64,000 bases of DNA. Origin: Metallyticus violacea. Lineage: Eukaryota > Arthropoda > Insecta > Mantodea > Metallyticidae. Both the position numbers and the translations under genes were made by a program. Shown here one piece after another: positions 34,851 to 46,687 of this stretch. Location of the stretch: positions 67,605,001-67,669,000 of the forward strand of contig CM060833.1 of NCBI GenBank assembly GCA_030762175.1, written 5' to 3'. The first letter of the stretch is position 1. Each line of letters opens with the position of its first letter. Below the pieces are notes generated by a model, which did not search any database, was not told where the DNA came from, and saw nothing but the letters and a program-made list of their open reading frames with translations.

Positions 34851-35589
34851 CTGAAACATTTCAAGACAAATTATTCATTAATGAGAAGCACGGATACTGA
34901 GAAACAGAACATATACACTACAGAATCTAAAATGCATATATGTTAAATGTAACCACAACATGCACATGTAAATTTTAATGGTCAGAGTAATAAGGGATGT
35001 CAAAATGATGATTTTCTACATTTTCATATTTAGATTTTTCTGCTTATTTTAAAACATGTTTTAAAGTATTATGATTTTTTTAAAAATAGCTTGAAAAGTA
35101 CATGTCACAGCTTAAGCCAGGCTCTTTTTAATCTTTTCAATATAAAAATGCCGTTATTCCTTGGGCAGGAGATTAAAATATATCATCACCATTGACTTCT
35201 CAATAATGCTTCGTGGTGTTCTTGGTGTTTAACATTGAAAATAATTCATATATAAAATTGTATTTATTTATATTTTGTATTTATGCATGTCAGTAGAGTT
35301 AATAAGTTTCATTGTTGTGAGATCGACTTAGATTTTAAATTGAAACAAATATGAAAATTCTGTATTATCTCACATCATTTGTCAATAGCCTGTAAGAAGA
35401 TTTTTATTCAGATAGTGAATTATGACTGGCATTCCCAGGCAATAACCATGAAATATTTGGAAGGCAGGTCATACACATTTGAAAGCTGATGGTGTTCATG
35501 GACAGATTGGAGCTACTGGAAAAAAGGGAAGACATTTTAAATTATGAAAATCTAGAAAATATCATCCAAAAATCAAGTTCACAAACATG

Positions 35590-36085
35590 TATTATGGACA
35601 AATTCATGTGATATATGTCATACTAATCCCTCTTATTGCTTCACTTACTTGTGTGATATTTGGAACCGGTTTCAAAGACCTTTGTCTTCATCTTTGGGCA
35701 AGGGTATGACTGATTGGAGAATCCAACAGCTCTGTAGAGGTGAAGTGTTGCCCTGGTGGTGTTTTAATGCACTTAAAGTTTGTGTTTTCTACCTTTGGAA
35801 TATCAAAGTTCATTAATCGATCTCTGTATTTACATTCAATTAATGAACTTTGATATTCCAAAGGTAGAAAACACAAACTTTAAGTACATTAAAACACCAC
35901 CAGGTGGCGCTCCAATCAGTCAAACCCTTGGTGGAAGATGAAGACAAAGGTCTTCGAAACCGGTTCCAAATATCACACAAGTAAGTGAAGCAATAAGAGT
36001 GTTTAGTACGACATATATTACATGAATTTATTCATATGACTTGGCTTCACTGTGTTAGTTCCATATATATATACATATAAAATAA
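35590..36085. mobile_element. Palindromic PLE tail pair with two degenerate ribozyme motifs
   Basis: The arms are inverted copies: GCTTCACTTACTTGTGTGAT at 35639 mirrors ATCACACAAGTAAGTGAAGC near 35971-35990, and TTTGATATTCCAAAGGTAGA in the right arm has its complement in the left. Both arms code outward the end of a PLE endonuclease ORF (KYRDRLMNFDI and KCIKTPPG, minus in the left arm, plus in the right). Each then carries a hammerhead-like tail: stem II GAAGAC/GTCTTC, CGAAACCGGTTCCA in the right arm (35932-35968), and a counterpart at 35661-35700. The cores read TGGAAGA and CCAAAGA instead of CTGAAGA, so both look inactive. The right end resembles that of the 63.3-kb copy (TTGGCTTCACTGTG near 36045). 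Confidence 0.82.
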
Positions 36086-36607
36086 TTATAAAAAATAAAA
36101 TATGTTTTAATTAATGTATTATGGAACTGAAAATCTGCAACTTTCTATGAATTAAAGATCTGTGCAGAACAATAGTACTGATTTACCTTTTTAAAGTGAT
36201 ATAAAATTAGCTATGTTCAAGAAATAATATCAAAAACTTCTTATAAAAGTTCATTCAGAGGATTTTTCTGAAGCTGACATTCTGAAAAAGAATTAAGACC
36301 TGCAAAGATCCGCCAAATTCTGAAGTATAATCCAGAGGGAAGAGGTTTTAATTCTCAAAAGAAATAACTTATTGCCACGTGGAAAATAATACAGTTTTGG
36401 GAAATGCACACATCTCCAACTGCAAAATGCTTATACCTCTTTCACTAGTAATTTATGTTTACCAATGTTTACCAATGAGAGACTCAAGGCAGCATAATGT
36501 TAAATTATGTGATTGTTATAAACAAGATAATAGCAGAGAAATTGAGAGTGTCATGAAGATTTGCTTTTGCAAGATAATTGACAGCACTACATAGAAATAT
36601 AATTTAA

Positions 36608-36914
36608 TTACTAACTTTTTTTTCTAAATACTGTTTAATGCCTGCTTTACTACAGAGGTATCACAGGCAGTGGACACTGGCAATACGTGAGATGAAATGA
36701 TCAACTCAGAAGAATTTTCTTTTAAGGAAGGAAATGTTCCAGACCTAATTTTAGGGTACCTTCCCAGCATTTTCCATTTATGAGGACTGAGAAAAACCTG
36801 GAGAGAAAAAAAAAGGTCAGTCAGGGAGGATGGTCCTGGAAGGAATTGAATATCAGACCTCCCATTCACAAGTCTGTGCCTTAACAACCTTGGCCATCCA
36901 TGGTGGTTACTAGC
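36608..36914 (-). mobile_element. SINE-B, full length
   Basis: The body is about 36616-36906, minus orientation. TTACTAAC at 36608-36615 and TTACTAGC at 36907-36914 form an 8-bp duplication with one mismatch. The inverted tRNA head (GCCTTAACAACCTTGGCCAT) and the AAAACCTGG body phrase are readable. Confidence 0.85.
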
Positions 36915-36947
36915 ATGAAGTATTAGAATGACAAAACAACCTTTTCT

Positions 36948-37133
36948 TTTTTCCTGATAGCATTTAACAGTCATTTTAATGCTGAGGTATCTTAGGTGGT
37001 CAACATTGATGATACATGAGATGAAATGATAAATTAGAAAAGGATTAAAACCTGGTAAAAACAGTCGGGACTGTTTGGGAATCGAACCCATGCCCTCCCA
37101 CTCAAGCATCCATGTCTTAATGACCTCGGCCAC
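36948..37133 (-). mobile_element. SINE-B, internally deleted copy
   Basis: It has the 3' module (GCATTTAACAGTCATTTTAA, then GATACATGAGATGAAATGAT), loses the middle, and resumes with the inverted head (AATCGAACCCATGCCCTCCC, GACCTCGGCCACC). It lies about 40 bp after the previous copy and in the same orientation. Confidence 0.8.
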
Positions 37134-38142
37134 CTATGTCTATTTAAAACAGCTGTTGTGAAAAGTGTTCAATATGGCTCAATATGCTACCATATCTCGT
37201 AATAGTTATTCCAAAGAGTAGTGAAATGCGATAGAACTTATTCACTCCTTATTCCAAGAGTTTTGTTTTTGTTTTGTTTTAATGATAATAAATTAAATGT
37301 TTAACAGAGTTGTACAAATCTTTTTACAGTATTGCTGTTCACCCATTTCTACCTGAATCAGTTGCCTAACTTTCAGACCCAAAGGATCAAACATGAGCTT
37401 AGCCATTATTTACAGAGGAAAGATAAAATATATGAGTATATAAAAGTATTAATACACAATATTTATTTTCTTAACCTAGATTTTATTAATACTAGTGATA
37501 AATATATTTCAAAACATGTATGAACACTTTATTTCATATTATTGTTTTTATAAAGTCAAGAAACAATCTAGCAACCCAACAATACAGAACAAATTATAAA
37601 ACTAAAACCTAACAAGGGGATTTAATAAGTATTTTATAGCAAATCTTACATTTATATGATACACATACCATATAAAACATAGCAAGTCCACTTTTATTAG
37701 TTTTTACACTTTTAAACGTTTTGTTATTACACACAAGTAAAAAATGTGTACAAAAACATGTATGAAACATTAAATTTAGCAGCATGCATTTTTAAATATT
37801 AAGGACATCTTTAAAAACTATGTTCCTTGTTCCTGTAAAATTTTCTGAAAATGACATACTAAATGTTGACACTGCAAAACTAAGCCAAGGGAGAGCTATC
37901 AGTGATCAACATTAGTACATATACACCTAAATAAAGATATCTAAGTGCCAATTCTAATATATGAAATTAAACAAAAATGGGGTACAGTATATCTTAAAAA
38001 TGGAAACAACACAATAAAAAAAATTAATGCTGCTATTATTGTATCTATTCTCACCTCATTCAGTATAAATTTCTGCAACACCATCATCCTCCAACACAAA
38101 TTCATATTCTTCTTTTTATTCCATAAGTTTGTGTTTTGTGCT

Positions 38143-38467
38143 ATCATTAGCATTTAGCCAGTCGTGGTGGTGTAGTGGTAACCATACTTGCCTCCTAAAC
38201 CCAAGATCATGGGTTCAATCTCGGCCAGGATCGATGGATTTTTTTGGGTGTAAAATTCTATTTTTGGCTTCCTTCAGAAGGGAGGTAAAGCTGTGGGTCC
38301 CATGTCATAGATTTATGGCATGTAAAAGAATCTCAAGTCTGAAAGAAGAGGCCTGTGAGCAAAATTTATCAGCTGTTTCATGCCCTGAACTGAATGGGAC
38401 GCTGATGACCTGAGATGTTAAAGAGCATCCACAAATAAACCAAATCAACAACAAATCATTAGCATTT
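38143..38467 (+). mobile_element. SINE-A, full length, 13-bp target duplication
   Basis: The body is 38156-38454. ATCATTAGCATTT is repeated exactly at 38143-38155 and 38455-38467. The A box is intact (TGGTGTAGTGG) and the B box is eroded (GGGTTCAATCT). The body has CTTCCTTCAGAAGGGAGGTA and GGGTCCCATG. Tail: ACAAATAAACCAAATCAACA. Confidence 0.92.
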
Positions 38468-39954
38468 GATATTTCTGTCTTGAAAATATCTTATAATTAT
38501 TTTGAAGATATCAAGTTTTAAGTATTTATTATCCGATCACATATAATTTTGATTGCTGGTCGTCACGTTTGTTCTATTGTTATCATATTATGATCCCTAT
38601 CTCCCATCCACTGATACCTTTGAATGGTTTATTAACACAAAAATCCAAATGTGGGAGCGCTAAAGTGAAGCCATCAGGGATAACAAAAATAGCAACATTT
38701 AATTCCAAAAGAACTCTTTAGATATTGTCAATAGGTTAATCCTGGAAACAGTTCCAGACCAGAATAACTGATATGTGAAGTAAAGCACCATGTCAATGTT
38801 GCCATGCTGTATCTTCATCCATCCTTTTTCTTGGGTCTTATATGAATATCTTTAGTTAATTTAATTTTCAGCATGGTTTTTCTTTAGAAGATAACATACT
38901 GTGATAACTTTCTTCCATCAACTATCATTGCTAGCATCACTATGTATCACATTTTCTCATAACTCATTTTAATGCTTTTTCCCTTTTTTACTATAGCTGT
39001 TTGCCATCATATCTAAGAAGAAGCTGATTTACCATTTATGGGAACAAATAGTTTTTATTTTTTTTTCGTTTGAACTTAAAACATTTTAAATTGTGTGGTT
39101 TTCTGTTTAAAGTCTAATGGCATTTATTAGCAAACTGATGGCAATCTTCTAAAAAACAGATCATTTCTTTTCATAAATTACAGAACTATCCTCTGTTTTC
39201 TGTATGTTCAATATGATTGATGCTCATACTTGGTGCAATTTTACATGCTTTATAAAAGCATTTCATGTGAGACTCTAATTCAACTACTTATTTCTAAAGT
39301 TTTCTAGTTCTGGACACTTATTACTCTAAGAATTATGAAATCATTTTCTTGATTCTTAAAGAGCCTATTTTTGTTTTTGTCATTTGTGCAATTACACTCT
39401 CACATTGTAAAATTTAGGCCAACAGCTCAGTTTCCATAAGTTCTACATCAAAACTAATCACTTTTAACTTGAAACTTGCTGTGTAACTTGAATACCTAGG
39501 CCTAACATTATGCACTCAGAAATACTGGTTATATAGCACACAGCTGTCATACTGTAGCGATTGAATCTACTAATAAGGTATTTTGTGGAAGATAAAAAGA
39601 ACCAATCACACTCCAGCTATTAACTCACTATTTTAAATCCTGAATTCAAATATAAACCTTAGCAAAGTATCAAACTCAATTAAGACTTATTTATCTAAAA
39701 TGGAATGCATCCATTATACAGTAGTAATTATATATTAAAAAGATTAAGAATAATGTGCAGTAAGTTATATGCACAAAATAAAATACAAGAGCATGAGGTA
39801 TCTATATTAGGCAGTATAGCTGTGAAGCAAGTATTCTGCAAAACTGTGAGAAAGGGAATCTCAGAAAATAGACAAATATTGCTGAACTTCAGGAAAACCT
39901 GAAATAAAACAATGATCTACAGTATTACTACATATAATGATCCAGCAACCTTAC

Positions 39955-40013
39955 CTTGGTGACTCTGCTGATACTAAGTCCTCATCTATTTCATTTGTCC
40001 ATGAATCAGTGTC
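39955..40013 (-). CDS. Candidate short internal exon of the zinc-finger gene
   Basis: On the minus strand TTTTATTGTAG is followed by 59 open bases and then AAG/GTAAGG, a strong acceptor and donor. The open frame reads DTDSWTNEIDEDLVSAESP plus two bases AG. The next exon starts with A, completing AGA (Arg) and continuing LYTDAGYNND in the frame of the zinc fingers. The acidic, polar composition matches the N-terminal part of the last exon. Exact phase agreement between two independently found sites is the main support. Further 5' exons, including the start codon, were not found and may lie beyond the gypsy insertion at 42-55 kb or outside the window. Confidence 0.6.
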
Positions 40014-40598
40014 CTACAATAAAATTACATTTGATTTATTTGTGTTTGTGAAGTTTATGTATACCAATAAATTTCAGACTTTTAGAGTGTTGCATGTTTT
40101 TGAACGTATGACTGATTTTAAGAATTATAAAATAAAGCATTCAAATATCATATTCCATTGAAAATTGGACAGTTTTAGCTCAAATAGTTTCTTTTTCTTA
40201 CTTTGTCTTTTCTTTGATATCCAAATATAAGCCTTTTTTTTTTTCCCCAAGAAATATACATTCTACACTGATAGTTAGAAACTTATTGTTTTGCAATTTT
40301 TAAAACACATATCAGTTTTAAAATTATGTTTATTTTAGTATCTAAACAAGTTTTTTACTGACTTTGCCAGCTTTTTAGTAAAATCTATTTTTCTTCAGAT
40401 TTAAGTCTAAAAAAAGTAAACTTCAAATTTACTTAGTACTTAAATAACACAGAATAGTTTTTATAGTTGAATTCATTGTGTTGCATTATGGACAGCAGAT
40501 ATACAAGCTCACATTGCTCATTCTTTCATCCTGTTTGGAATCTAATGGTTTGGTGTGCAATTTCTGGTGAGAAATGTTTGGTAGACTTTAAGACAGAC

Positions 40599-40830
40599 AT
40601 CAAATGGTAATATATACTACATTAATGTGTTCAGTTGTCAACACTAACACTGACTCTGTTAACAGTCAACAATAGCCGATGATGGGAGGAACCTCTCCCG
40701 AAACTAGTCCAAAGTTTTAAAAAAAAGTAAGTGGAGTTAGTGTTAACAATTGAACACATTAATGCAGTATATATTACCACTCTATTGTCTACAGCTTCGT
40801 AAGTACAATTTTTACTTAATCAAATGGTAA
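40599..40830 (+). mobile_element. Short ribozyme element, 12-bp target duplication
   Basis: The body is 40611-40818 (208 bp), with ATCAAATGGTAA at 40599-40610 and 40819-40830. Inverted arms of about 50 bp (TACATTAATGTGTTCAGTTG and CAATTGAACACATTAATGCA) enclose a hammerhead-like centre followed by the AAGTAAGTGGAGT tail. No coding capacity. This is the cleanest free-standing example of the ribozyme-element architecture, with a single central motif. Confidence 0.85.
40675..40710 (+). ncRNA. Hammerhead-like motif, family 5 (CCGAUGA, GUC)
   Basis: The core CCGATGA at 40676-40682 has one change from CUGAUGA. It is followed by T, a stem II of GGGAG paired with CTCCC (part of GGGAGGAACCTCTCCC), GAAA, palindromic stem III ACTAGT, and GTC at 40707-40709. 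Stem I is only one base pair (G40675/C40710) as far as I can see. The U-to-C change at a conserved core position predicts low or no activity. Confidence 0.6.
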
Positions 40831-41388
40831 GTTATTTGTGTGATAAAAATAGCATGATAAAATGAACATTAAATGTGTTAAAGCACTATGTGCAGAACAA
40901 ACTGAAGCAATACAAGTGGCACAGTGGTTGTCTACATAAAGCCTAACCTAGACAGGATTGGAAAAAGCTGTAAACATCAAAATGCTATGTTAATAATCAA
41001 CCAGGCACATTAAAATGTGACCAACAATGAATATAATACCCTAATTTCTGCATAATTCTGTGACTTACTGAATGCTTAAAGTCCATTCTGACTGTCTAAA
41101 AGAAGCTTAAAGATGCATAGCTTTTTTATTTTGGAATTCTTTCCTAGATGCAGTGTTTCATGTTTGCCACATTATATTAGATGAATCTTTGCCAGCTTGT
41201 ATTACTCCTGCAATCCAAATGAAATAAGTTTGTCATAATATGTAGTTGCATTACATTTAAAGGGAGAATTTTTGGTTGCTATGTTGCCTTCTGGCATAAG
41301 ACTTATGAAGCAAAGCTGTTTGTTCCAAGATAGTGCTTCCTGTTAAATCTTATCAATCAATAAAGTGGTTTGCTGACATTCATGTAAA

Positions 41389-41760
41389 GTTTTGTTTCAG
41401 CCAGCATGTTTTAATCCAGAATTGGACACATCAAGCCAAATCCCAGTGCTATGTCCACAAGCACAGCAATGAAGGAATGCAGTGTGTTTTCAATTGATGT
41501 TATGTTGTGATAGTTTTGGATTGCTGTCCATCACTTAGAAATGAAGAAATGTGAGTTTTAAACTTCTTGTTTGCTCAGCACCTGTCTTAATCCACATCTC
41601 TTCATTTCTAAGTGGCAGACAGCAATCCTAATCATTACAACATAGCATCAATTGAAAACATACTGCATTCCTTTGCTGCTGTTCTTGTAGGCATAGCATA
41701 ATTGGGATTTGGCTCGGCATGCCCACTTCTAGATTCAGACACGACAAAACTTTACATGAA
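41389..41760. repeat. 372-bp long-inverted-repeat element (foldback/MITE-like)
   Basis: The ends read TTCATGTAAAGTTTTGT and its exact complement. Inner arms also pair: TGTTTTCAATTGATGTTATG with its complement near 41637-41663, and TGCTGTCCATCACTTAGAAA with a counterpart near 41602-41625. The arms differ by several substitutions and small indels. No target duplication or ribozyme core was seen. It resembles a foldback transposable element; its superfamily is unknown. Confidence 0.75.
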
Positions 41761-41907
41761 CAAAGGATAATCTGTAGTTAAATGCCTCTGTCAATGCACA
41801 TGAAAAGAGTGCAAAAAATAAACAACTTAACGACTATTAAACAGTGCATTTCAAGTGTCAATAAATAAATTAAGAATGGCTTTATATTAATAATATTCAG
41901 ATGCTTA

Positions 41908-41949
<42 letters not shown>
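41908..41949. repeat. (AAT)n microsatellite
   Basis: About 14 uninterrupted AAT units. Confidence 0.95.
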
Positions 41950-42386
41950 TTTATTGCATGCTATAAAATCTACACTTGAGTTTCAGTTATTGTCAACAAA
42001 TACATGAATCACAAAATGCATTGATAGGTCAAATAACTTACAACAAGAACATTTATACAATAATGAGATATTTCCATTTATACTATAAACAATTATATTC
42101 AACTATATTTTATATACATATTTAAAATTCATTTATCCCATACATATATTTATCTATCAAGAAAGTTTTCAATTCTGTTTAAAACATTTTCCTTCTTTGA
42201 CTTTTAATTGTTACTTGCAGTTTATTACATAAAATTTAACCAATAACTCTTGGATCTCGTTCAGTAGCTTTTTGTTTACATTTAGATGATGATAATTGTT
42301 CTGAGTCAAGAATGCTGTAGTTGTGGCAGTTCTTGTTTAGGATCCTGTCTTGTTCATTGTTAATGACAAAAAGAACCACCTTATAT

Positions 42387-42901
42387 TGCGGAAAGTAGGA
42401 AAAATGATGCAAAGGCAAGGCTTGCATATGAGTTGTTTGTGTGTGGACATCTTGTCAATGCACCATTAGTATCAAGCTAGAAGTAGATAAAATGCTATGT
42501 TGACAGGAACTGCTAGAGATTGTGGCAGCATAATTCTTAGAAGGGAGGGGAAAAGAGTCTTGTTCTGGTTGGCACCAGATTGGTGTGTGAAGCTAGTAGA
42601 AGCTTAAGTGGAAAAATGTAAGGTAGCAAGGGAATTAGGAAGTAGTAGTGAGCATGGCAGGATGGGGCTACTCTACACTTTTCTTGGTTCATCTAAAGGT
42701 AATTATATTCAGCTTAACCTCAAATAAATTATTTATTAAGTTGAGTTATCATGTATTCCTAATTTCAAATATTTCCCCTACTAGGTTTCCAATCCCTTGA
42801 TCCAGGTACTATGTAGTTTATTTAGAAAAAGTTAGAAATATATATTGAGATTTGTAACATAATCGTAATGTAGCCTGGTCATGAAACAGGGACATTGCAC
42901 A
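42387..42901 (+). repeat. 5' LTR of the gypsy element
   Basis: It starts TGCGGAAAGTAGGAAAAATG and ends GGGACATTGCACA. It aligns along its length with 54285-54823, for example at TCTTGGTTCATCTAAAGGTA and TCCCTTGATCCAG. The next bases (TTGGTAGG) hold a TGG suitable as the start of a tRNA primer-binding site. Confidence 0.9.
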
Positions 42902-43902
42902 TTGGTAGGTTTCCTTGGGGATTGTGAAATTTCATTTTGTTTTCTCGTTGTTGCTTTCAAATTTTATTTCCCATATTATGGACTGGTTTTGGCTATATTG
43001 TGTAATACATGTTCTTTGCTTTTGGAGCTGGCTGCCTGGTGTTTCCATTATTATTGTTTATCTGACTCACTTTCCTTCTTTCTTATTTCTTTGTTCCTTC
43101 TCTCACTCTGTTGTTTCTTTGTCTCTTGTTCCTTCTGTCTCCTTATTACTGTTGCCTTCCTCTTTAATTTTCCTTCCTTCTTTTGTTGTACTTTGTTGGG
43201 TAAGCAATGCGTGGCATTTTGGTGCAGGATCTTGTGTATGATTGGGTACTTCTGCACTTGTAAGTCTTCAGCTGGTTCCATATATGTTCATTCTAAAAGT
43301 ATTAAATACTAGTACCAAGGTATAAAATAGTGAAAGTGTAAGTGTGTGGTGTATGGTAAGTAAATAACATAGCTATTGATTAGTTTAAATTGAAAGTTTA
43401 AAAATTTTCGGCACTTAGGAGTGAAGTGAAGATAAGTGAGGTGTTGTTTTGGATAGAAGGTGGAAATGGAATTCAAGTGAACAAGGTGAAAGTGACATAC
43501 ATAAAGTACAGTTATAAATACTTATTAACCAATAAAATGATAAAGGGAACAGATAGATTAAATAAAATTTTAGCTTAGGGGTGCTGGTTACCAATGGATA
43601 GTAGCCTCAGTTTTTAGTTTTAAATTTAAGTTTTAATAGTTAAATTATAGCTGGCTATCAGTTATAGTTTTGTTTGCTAACTAGCTTTCAGTTAGAGAAT
43701 TGCTTCAGTGTTTTAAATTAAGGTTTTTTTTCATTTGCATTTTTGTTAATTGCTTTTGTTTAATTAGTTATAGATATTATCTGTACAAACAATGTTAATT
43801 AATGCAAGAGAAAAAATATAATAAACTATAGAAAGAAGATTAATATATATCCTGGTATAGGCATCTAGGTGCCAGGACAATGCATTACAGAGCTGTTTTT
43901 TA

Positions 43903-43953
<51 letters not shown>

Positions 43954-45394
43954 CCAAGCCCTGTCTTGTTTCTTTTTCCTACAAAATGCAAATTATTACT
44001 ATTGTCTCATTTTAAGTCTACGGACTATGACTGCGCCATGCAGTCTGCAACTTTCTTTGTACATTATAGTTCTGTATCACTGCCATGGGACAGTTTAATT
44101 ACATACATTAGGTCAGCTCTATCATATACACTATCTGCCTCACACTTTGCTTCTCCAAATCATTTGGTAGTACAGTGTACCACATAATAAATTCAAACAA
44201 TGTACTTTACCATACATCCCTATGGGCTTTTGATGAAAATATATTTAGGATTTGTGCTTTATTCCCTTTCTTGTACTAGTATTAAGTGCTAATTTTTCTT
44301 TTGGTGGTATTCAGTCATTTATGTTGAGAGTAATGCAATATGTTTTGGTAGTGTTAGCACAGCATCTAACTCGTTCTTTTCCATTAGTGCAGTTTTCAAT
44401 ATACGTCCAAGGGCTTTTTGATATGAAATGATTCACATCATTTTCTTTGGATTTGTGCCCTTATTTCCTCTTTTCAATTGTGTTGCTTGGGATACTTCTT
44501 ATTTGGCATTAACAGATATGCATTTTATTTCTATTCTTTGCTTGCTGTTATTTTATGTGACCTGGAGCAGTTCTCATTTCTATTTTTGCTTCCATGGATG
44601 TTCTTGTTGCTGGTGCTAATTATAAGGTTTGCTTCTAGTGAAACTATGCTGACGATGAAGGAAAAACATGTCCAAGTAAGTGGAATAAAACTAGTGAAAT
44701 ATGAATGCCTTCCTCATAAATAATTTGTCATATGATACTATATTTCACTGTGAAAATCCCAAAATATTAAAATTTATATTTGCTTCTAGCATTTATAGGC
44801 ATTTTATTTTCTTTTCTGATATAGGTGTTGCACATGTCATTTGCTGTCATTCAGTGTATTATAATTCTAGTGTCATTTGCCTTCTTTTATAGCCTTTGCA
44901 AAGGTTTTTCTTTTGTTGCTCCGTTGGGCCTAGGTCATCCGTTGTATCCTCCTTCCAATTGCACAGTTTTCTGCCCCTCTGTAGCTTCCTGACATTGTTT
45001 CTATTGCAGTATATTGAACTTATAGCTATCATCGCTTTGTTGTACTTTATTCTGCCTCCCTGCTATTGAGCAGTGATGTTATAATATTTGTATCAGCTTT
45101 AGCATCTTGTTCCATTGTATCATGCATTATTACATTATTCAAATTGTTGCACATGCTGCTTTTTCTGTGCCTACAGACTTTAGTCCTTTTGCTTGTTGAC
45201 TTGTGCTTTACATTGCAATTCTTTTCATATAACCTTAATGCCTTTATGCTCATTTGTTCAGTTTAAATATCATTCATTCCTTAGACACGTATTTTGATGC
45301 ATTAAGCTTTTTGTCTGTATTTGTGCTAATCCCATTGCTATTCTACATCATTTTTGCTTATTGTCTTGGTTATGTTTCTTATTTCTTACTCATC
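42902..45394 (+). other. Gypsy leader, long, with pyrimidine-rich stretch and microsatellite
   Basis: 2.5 kb between LTR and gag. It includes a T/C-rich block at 43050-43200, whose apparent hydrophobic frames are compositional, an (ATT)n run of 16 units at 43903-43951, and the short ribozyme element at 44628-44789. I see no conserved protein. Confidence 0.5.
44628..44789 (+). mobile_element. Short ribozyme element, family 2, 11-bp target duplication
   Basis: TTTGCTTCTAG is repeated at 44628-44638 and 44779-44789, enclosing 140 bp. The body begins CTATGCTGACGATGAAGG, continues ACATGTCCAAGTAAGTGG, and ends near TTTCACTGTGAAAATCCC. Compared with the 57621 copy, the stem II loop and the GAAA strand side have been deleted, leaving the core CTGACGA (44649-44655) and the GTC triplet. 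The remaining tail (CTTCCTCATAAATAATTTGT) matches that copy closely. Confidence 0.82.
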
Positions 45395-46265
45395 ATGGCT
45401 AGAAGAAGATCTAGACAAAATTCTGACTTGACTCTTTTCCCAATCTTGCACCAGGATTCAGTGGCACCTGCAGTTTCTGAGAATGATGTTTCTCCAATAC
45501 TTCTCAGCAGTCAGACAACAGTGTCTGCCGCTATTAGCACGTTGCCTGCGACATTCCTTTTCTTCCACCATCTTATTTTGATAATGCATCCCTTGTTACT
45601 GCTTCAGAGTTTGTTCACCATTTTAACACTAATGCTGTTGCTAATAGCTGGACCAATAACCAAAAGCTTCAGTTTTTTCCTTGTTACTTTAAAGGTACAC
45701 CCTACTTGTAGTTCTGTACTTTTTGCCGTTGAGAACCTGTGAATAATTGGAACTTGTTAGACATCCTTTTTATCTGCATTCCAAATTGCAAATCATGAAG
45801 AGTTGCTTGAGATTCTATTCCGTCAAAGAGTTCAACACCTGTGCTAGATTATGTTTATGATATTTTAACCCTTGTGATCAAGCTAACCTCAATATGTCAT
45901 AACAGGAACAGATAAAAATTCCTATTAAAGGTTTTAAACCACAATATATTAGGGATTTATTGCCACTCAATCCTTGTACTGTTGACAAACATTTCCAAAT
46001 TGTTAACAGAGTAGTTAAAGTCAGTTTTATGTTCAAGGCAAACAACAACTATTATCTTCTCAGTCCAAAGCTAGTAATTTCCCTAATGTATCAAACCCCT
46101 CTTCTGATGCAATGTTATTGCTCAATTAACCACCCAAATTCATGAACCACAGTCATATTCTGTGCCCTCATCTGAACCTCTGAGCCAGCTACATGAGGGG
46201 GACAATAGGCCACTGTGATTCAACCCTTACTATGCCCTAAAACTTCAGTGATCTGCTATAGATGC
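45395..46265 (+). pseudogene. gypsy gag relic
   Basis: The ATG at 45395 opens MARRRSRQNSDLTLFPILHQ. After a frameshift near 45555 the text continues PPSYFDNASLVTASEFVHHF and SWTNNQKLQFFPCYFKGT, the matrix/capsid-like region of gypsy Gag. A degenerate CCHC knuckle, CYRCNKCRLVARY, lies near 46255-46295, overlapping the start of the protease part. The upstream hydrophobic codons in the same frame (from 45254) are not part of Gag. Confidence 0.7.
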
Positions 46266-46270
46266 AATAA

Positions 46271-46687
46271 ATGCAGGCTTGTTGCTCGGTACTTATGGTC
46301 TTCATCTACTCAGCCAAAACAAGACCAGTGCCAGGCCTCAAATGCTGCAACCCAAAGGTAAACCGGAACTCTACCACTCCTTCTGTGAATACCGTAGTTC
46401 CTTTAGCAGATAAAGTTTTACAAGTTGTTGGTTATATGGATGACAAGCCCATTAACATTCTTTTGGATACAGGAAGTGCTGTTAGCATTATTCATAATGT
46501 GCATATTACTGATTGTTCTCAATTACAGACTGTTGATATGCTGTTGATATACGTTTACATACTGCAGGAAATAAACAACTACTCCATTGTGAACTTTATT
46601 TTTCAGGAGGATGCACTTGTTGTAAAAGATTTAGCCCATGATTTCATTTTAGGTAACGATTTTCTCAGTAATCATGAAGTAACTTGA
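46271..46687 (+). pseudogene. gypsy protease region
   Basis: The open frame contains DKPINILLDTGSAVSIIH, the aspartic protease active-site loop (DTGSA) at about residues 65-69, and FILGNDFLSNH, the counterpart of the ILGxDFL flap-side motif. It ends at a stop at 46687. The catalytic triad is intact, but the frame is cut off from gag and RT. Confidence 0.82.

Larger units (their letters stand above)
34851..39954 (-). other. Proposed intron of the zinc-finger gene
   Basis: The interval runs from donor CAAG/GTAAGG (39955/39954) to acceptor TGTTTCAG (ending 34851), 5.1 kb, phase 2. It contains a PLE tail palindrome, two SINE-B copies and one SINE-A copy. The remainder (34851-35590, 36086-36607, 37134-38142, 38468-39954) has no recognised feature. 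The pairing of donor and acceptor is inferred from phase and splice consensus only. Confidence 0.5.

Noticed and set aside
36624..37133. 169-aa minus-strand protein
   Set aside because: It spans two adjacent SINE-B copies, and the residues come from the SINE head and body.
42881..43312. Multi-pass membrane protein of 143 aa
   Set aside because: The frame lies in the T/C-rich gypsy leader directly after the LTR; hydrophobicity follows from base composition and two other frames look alike.
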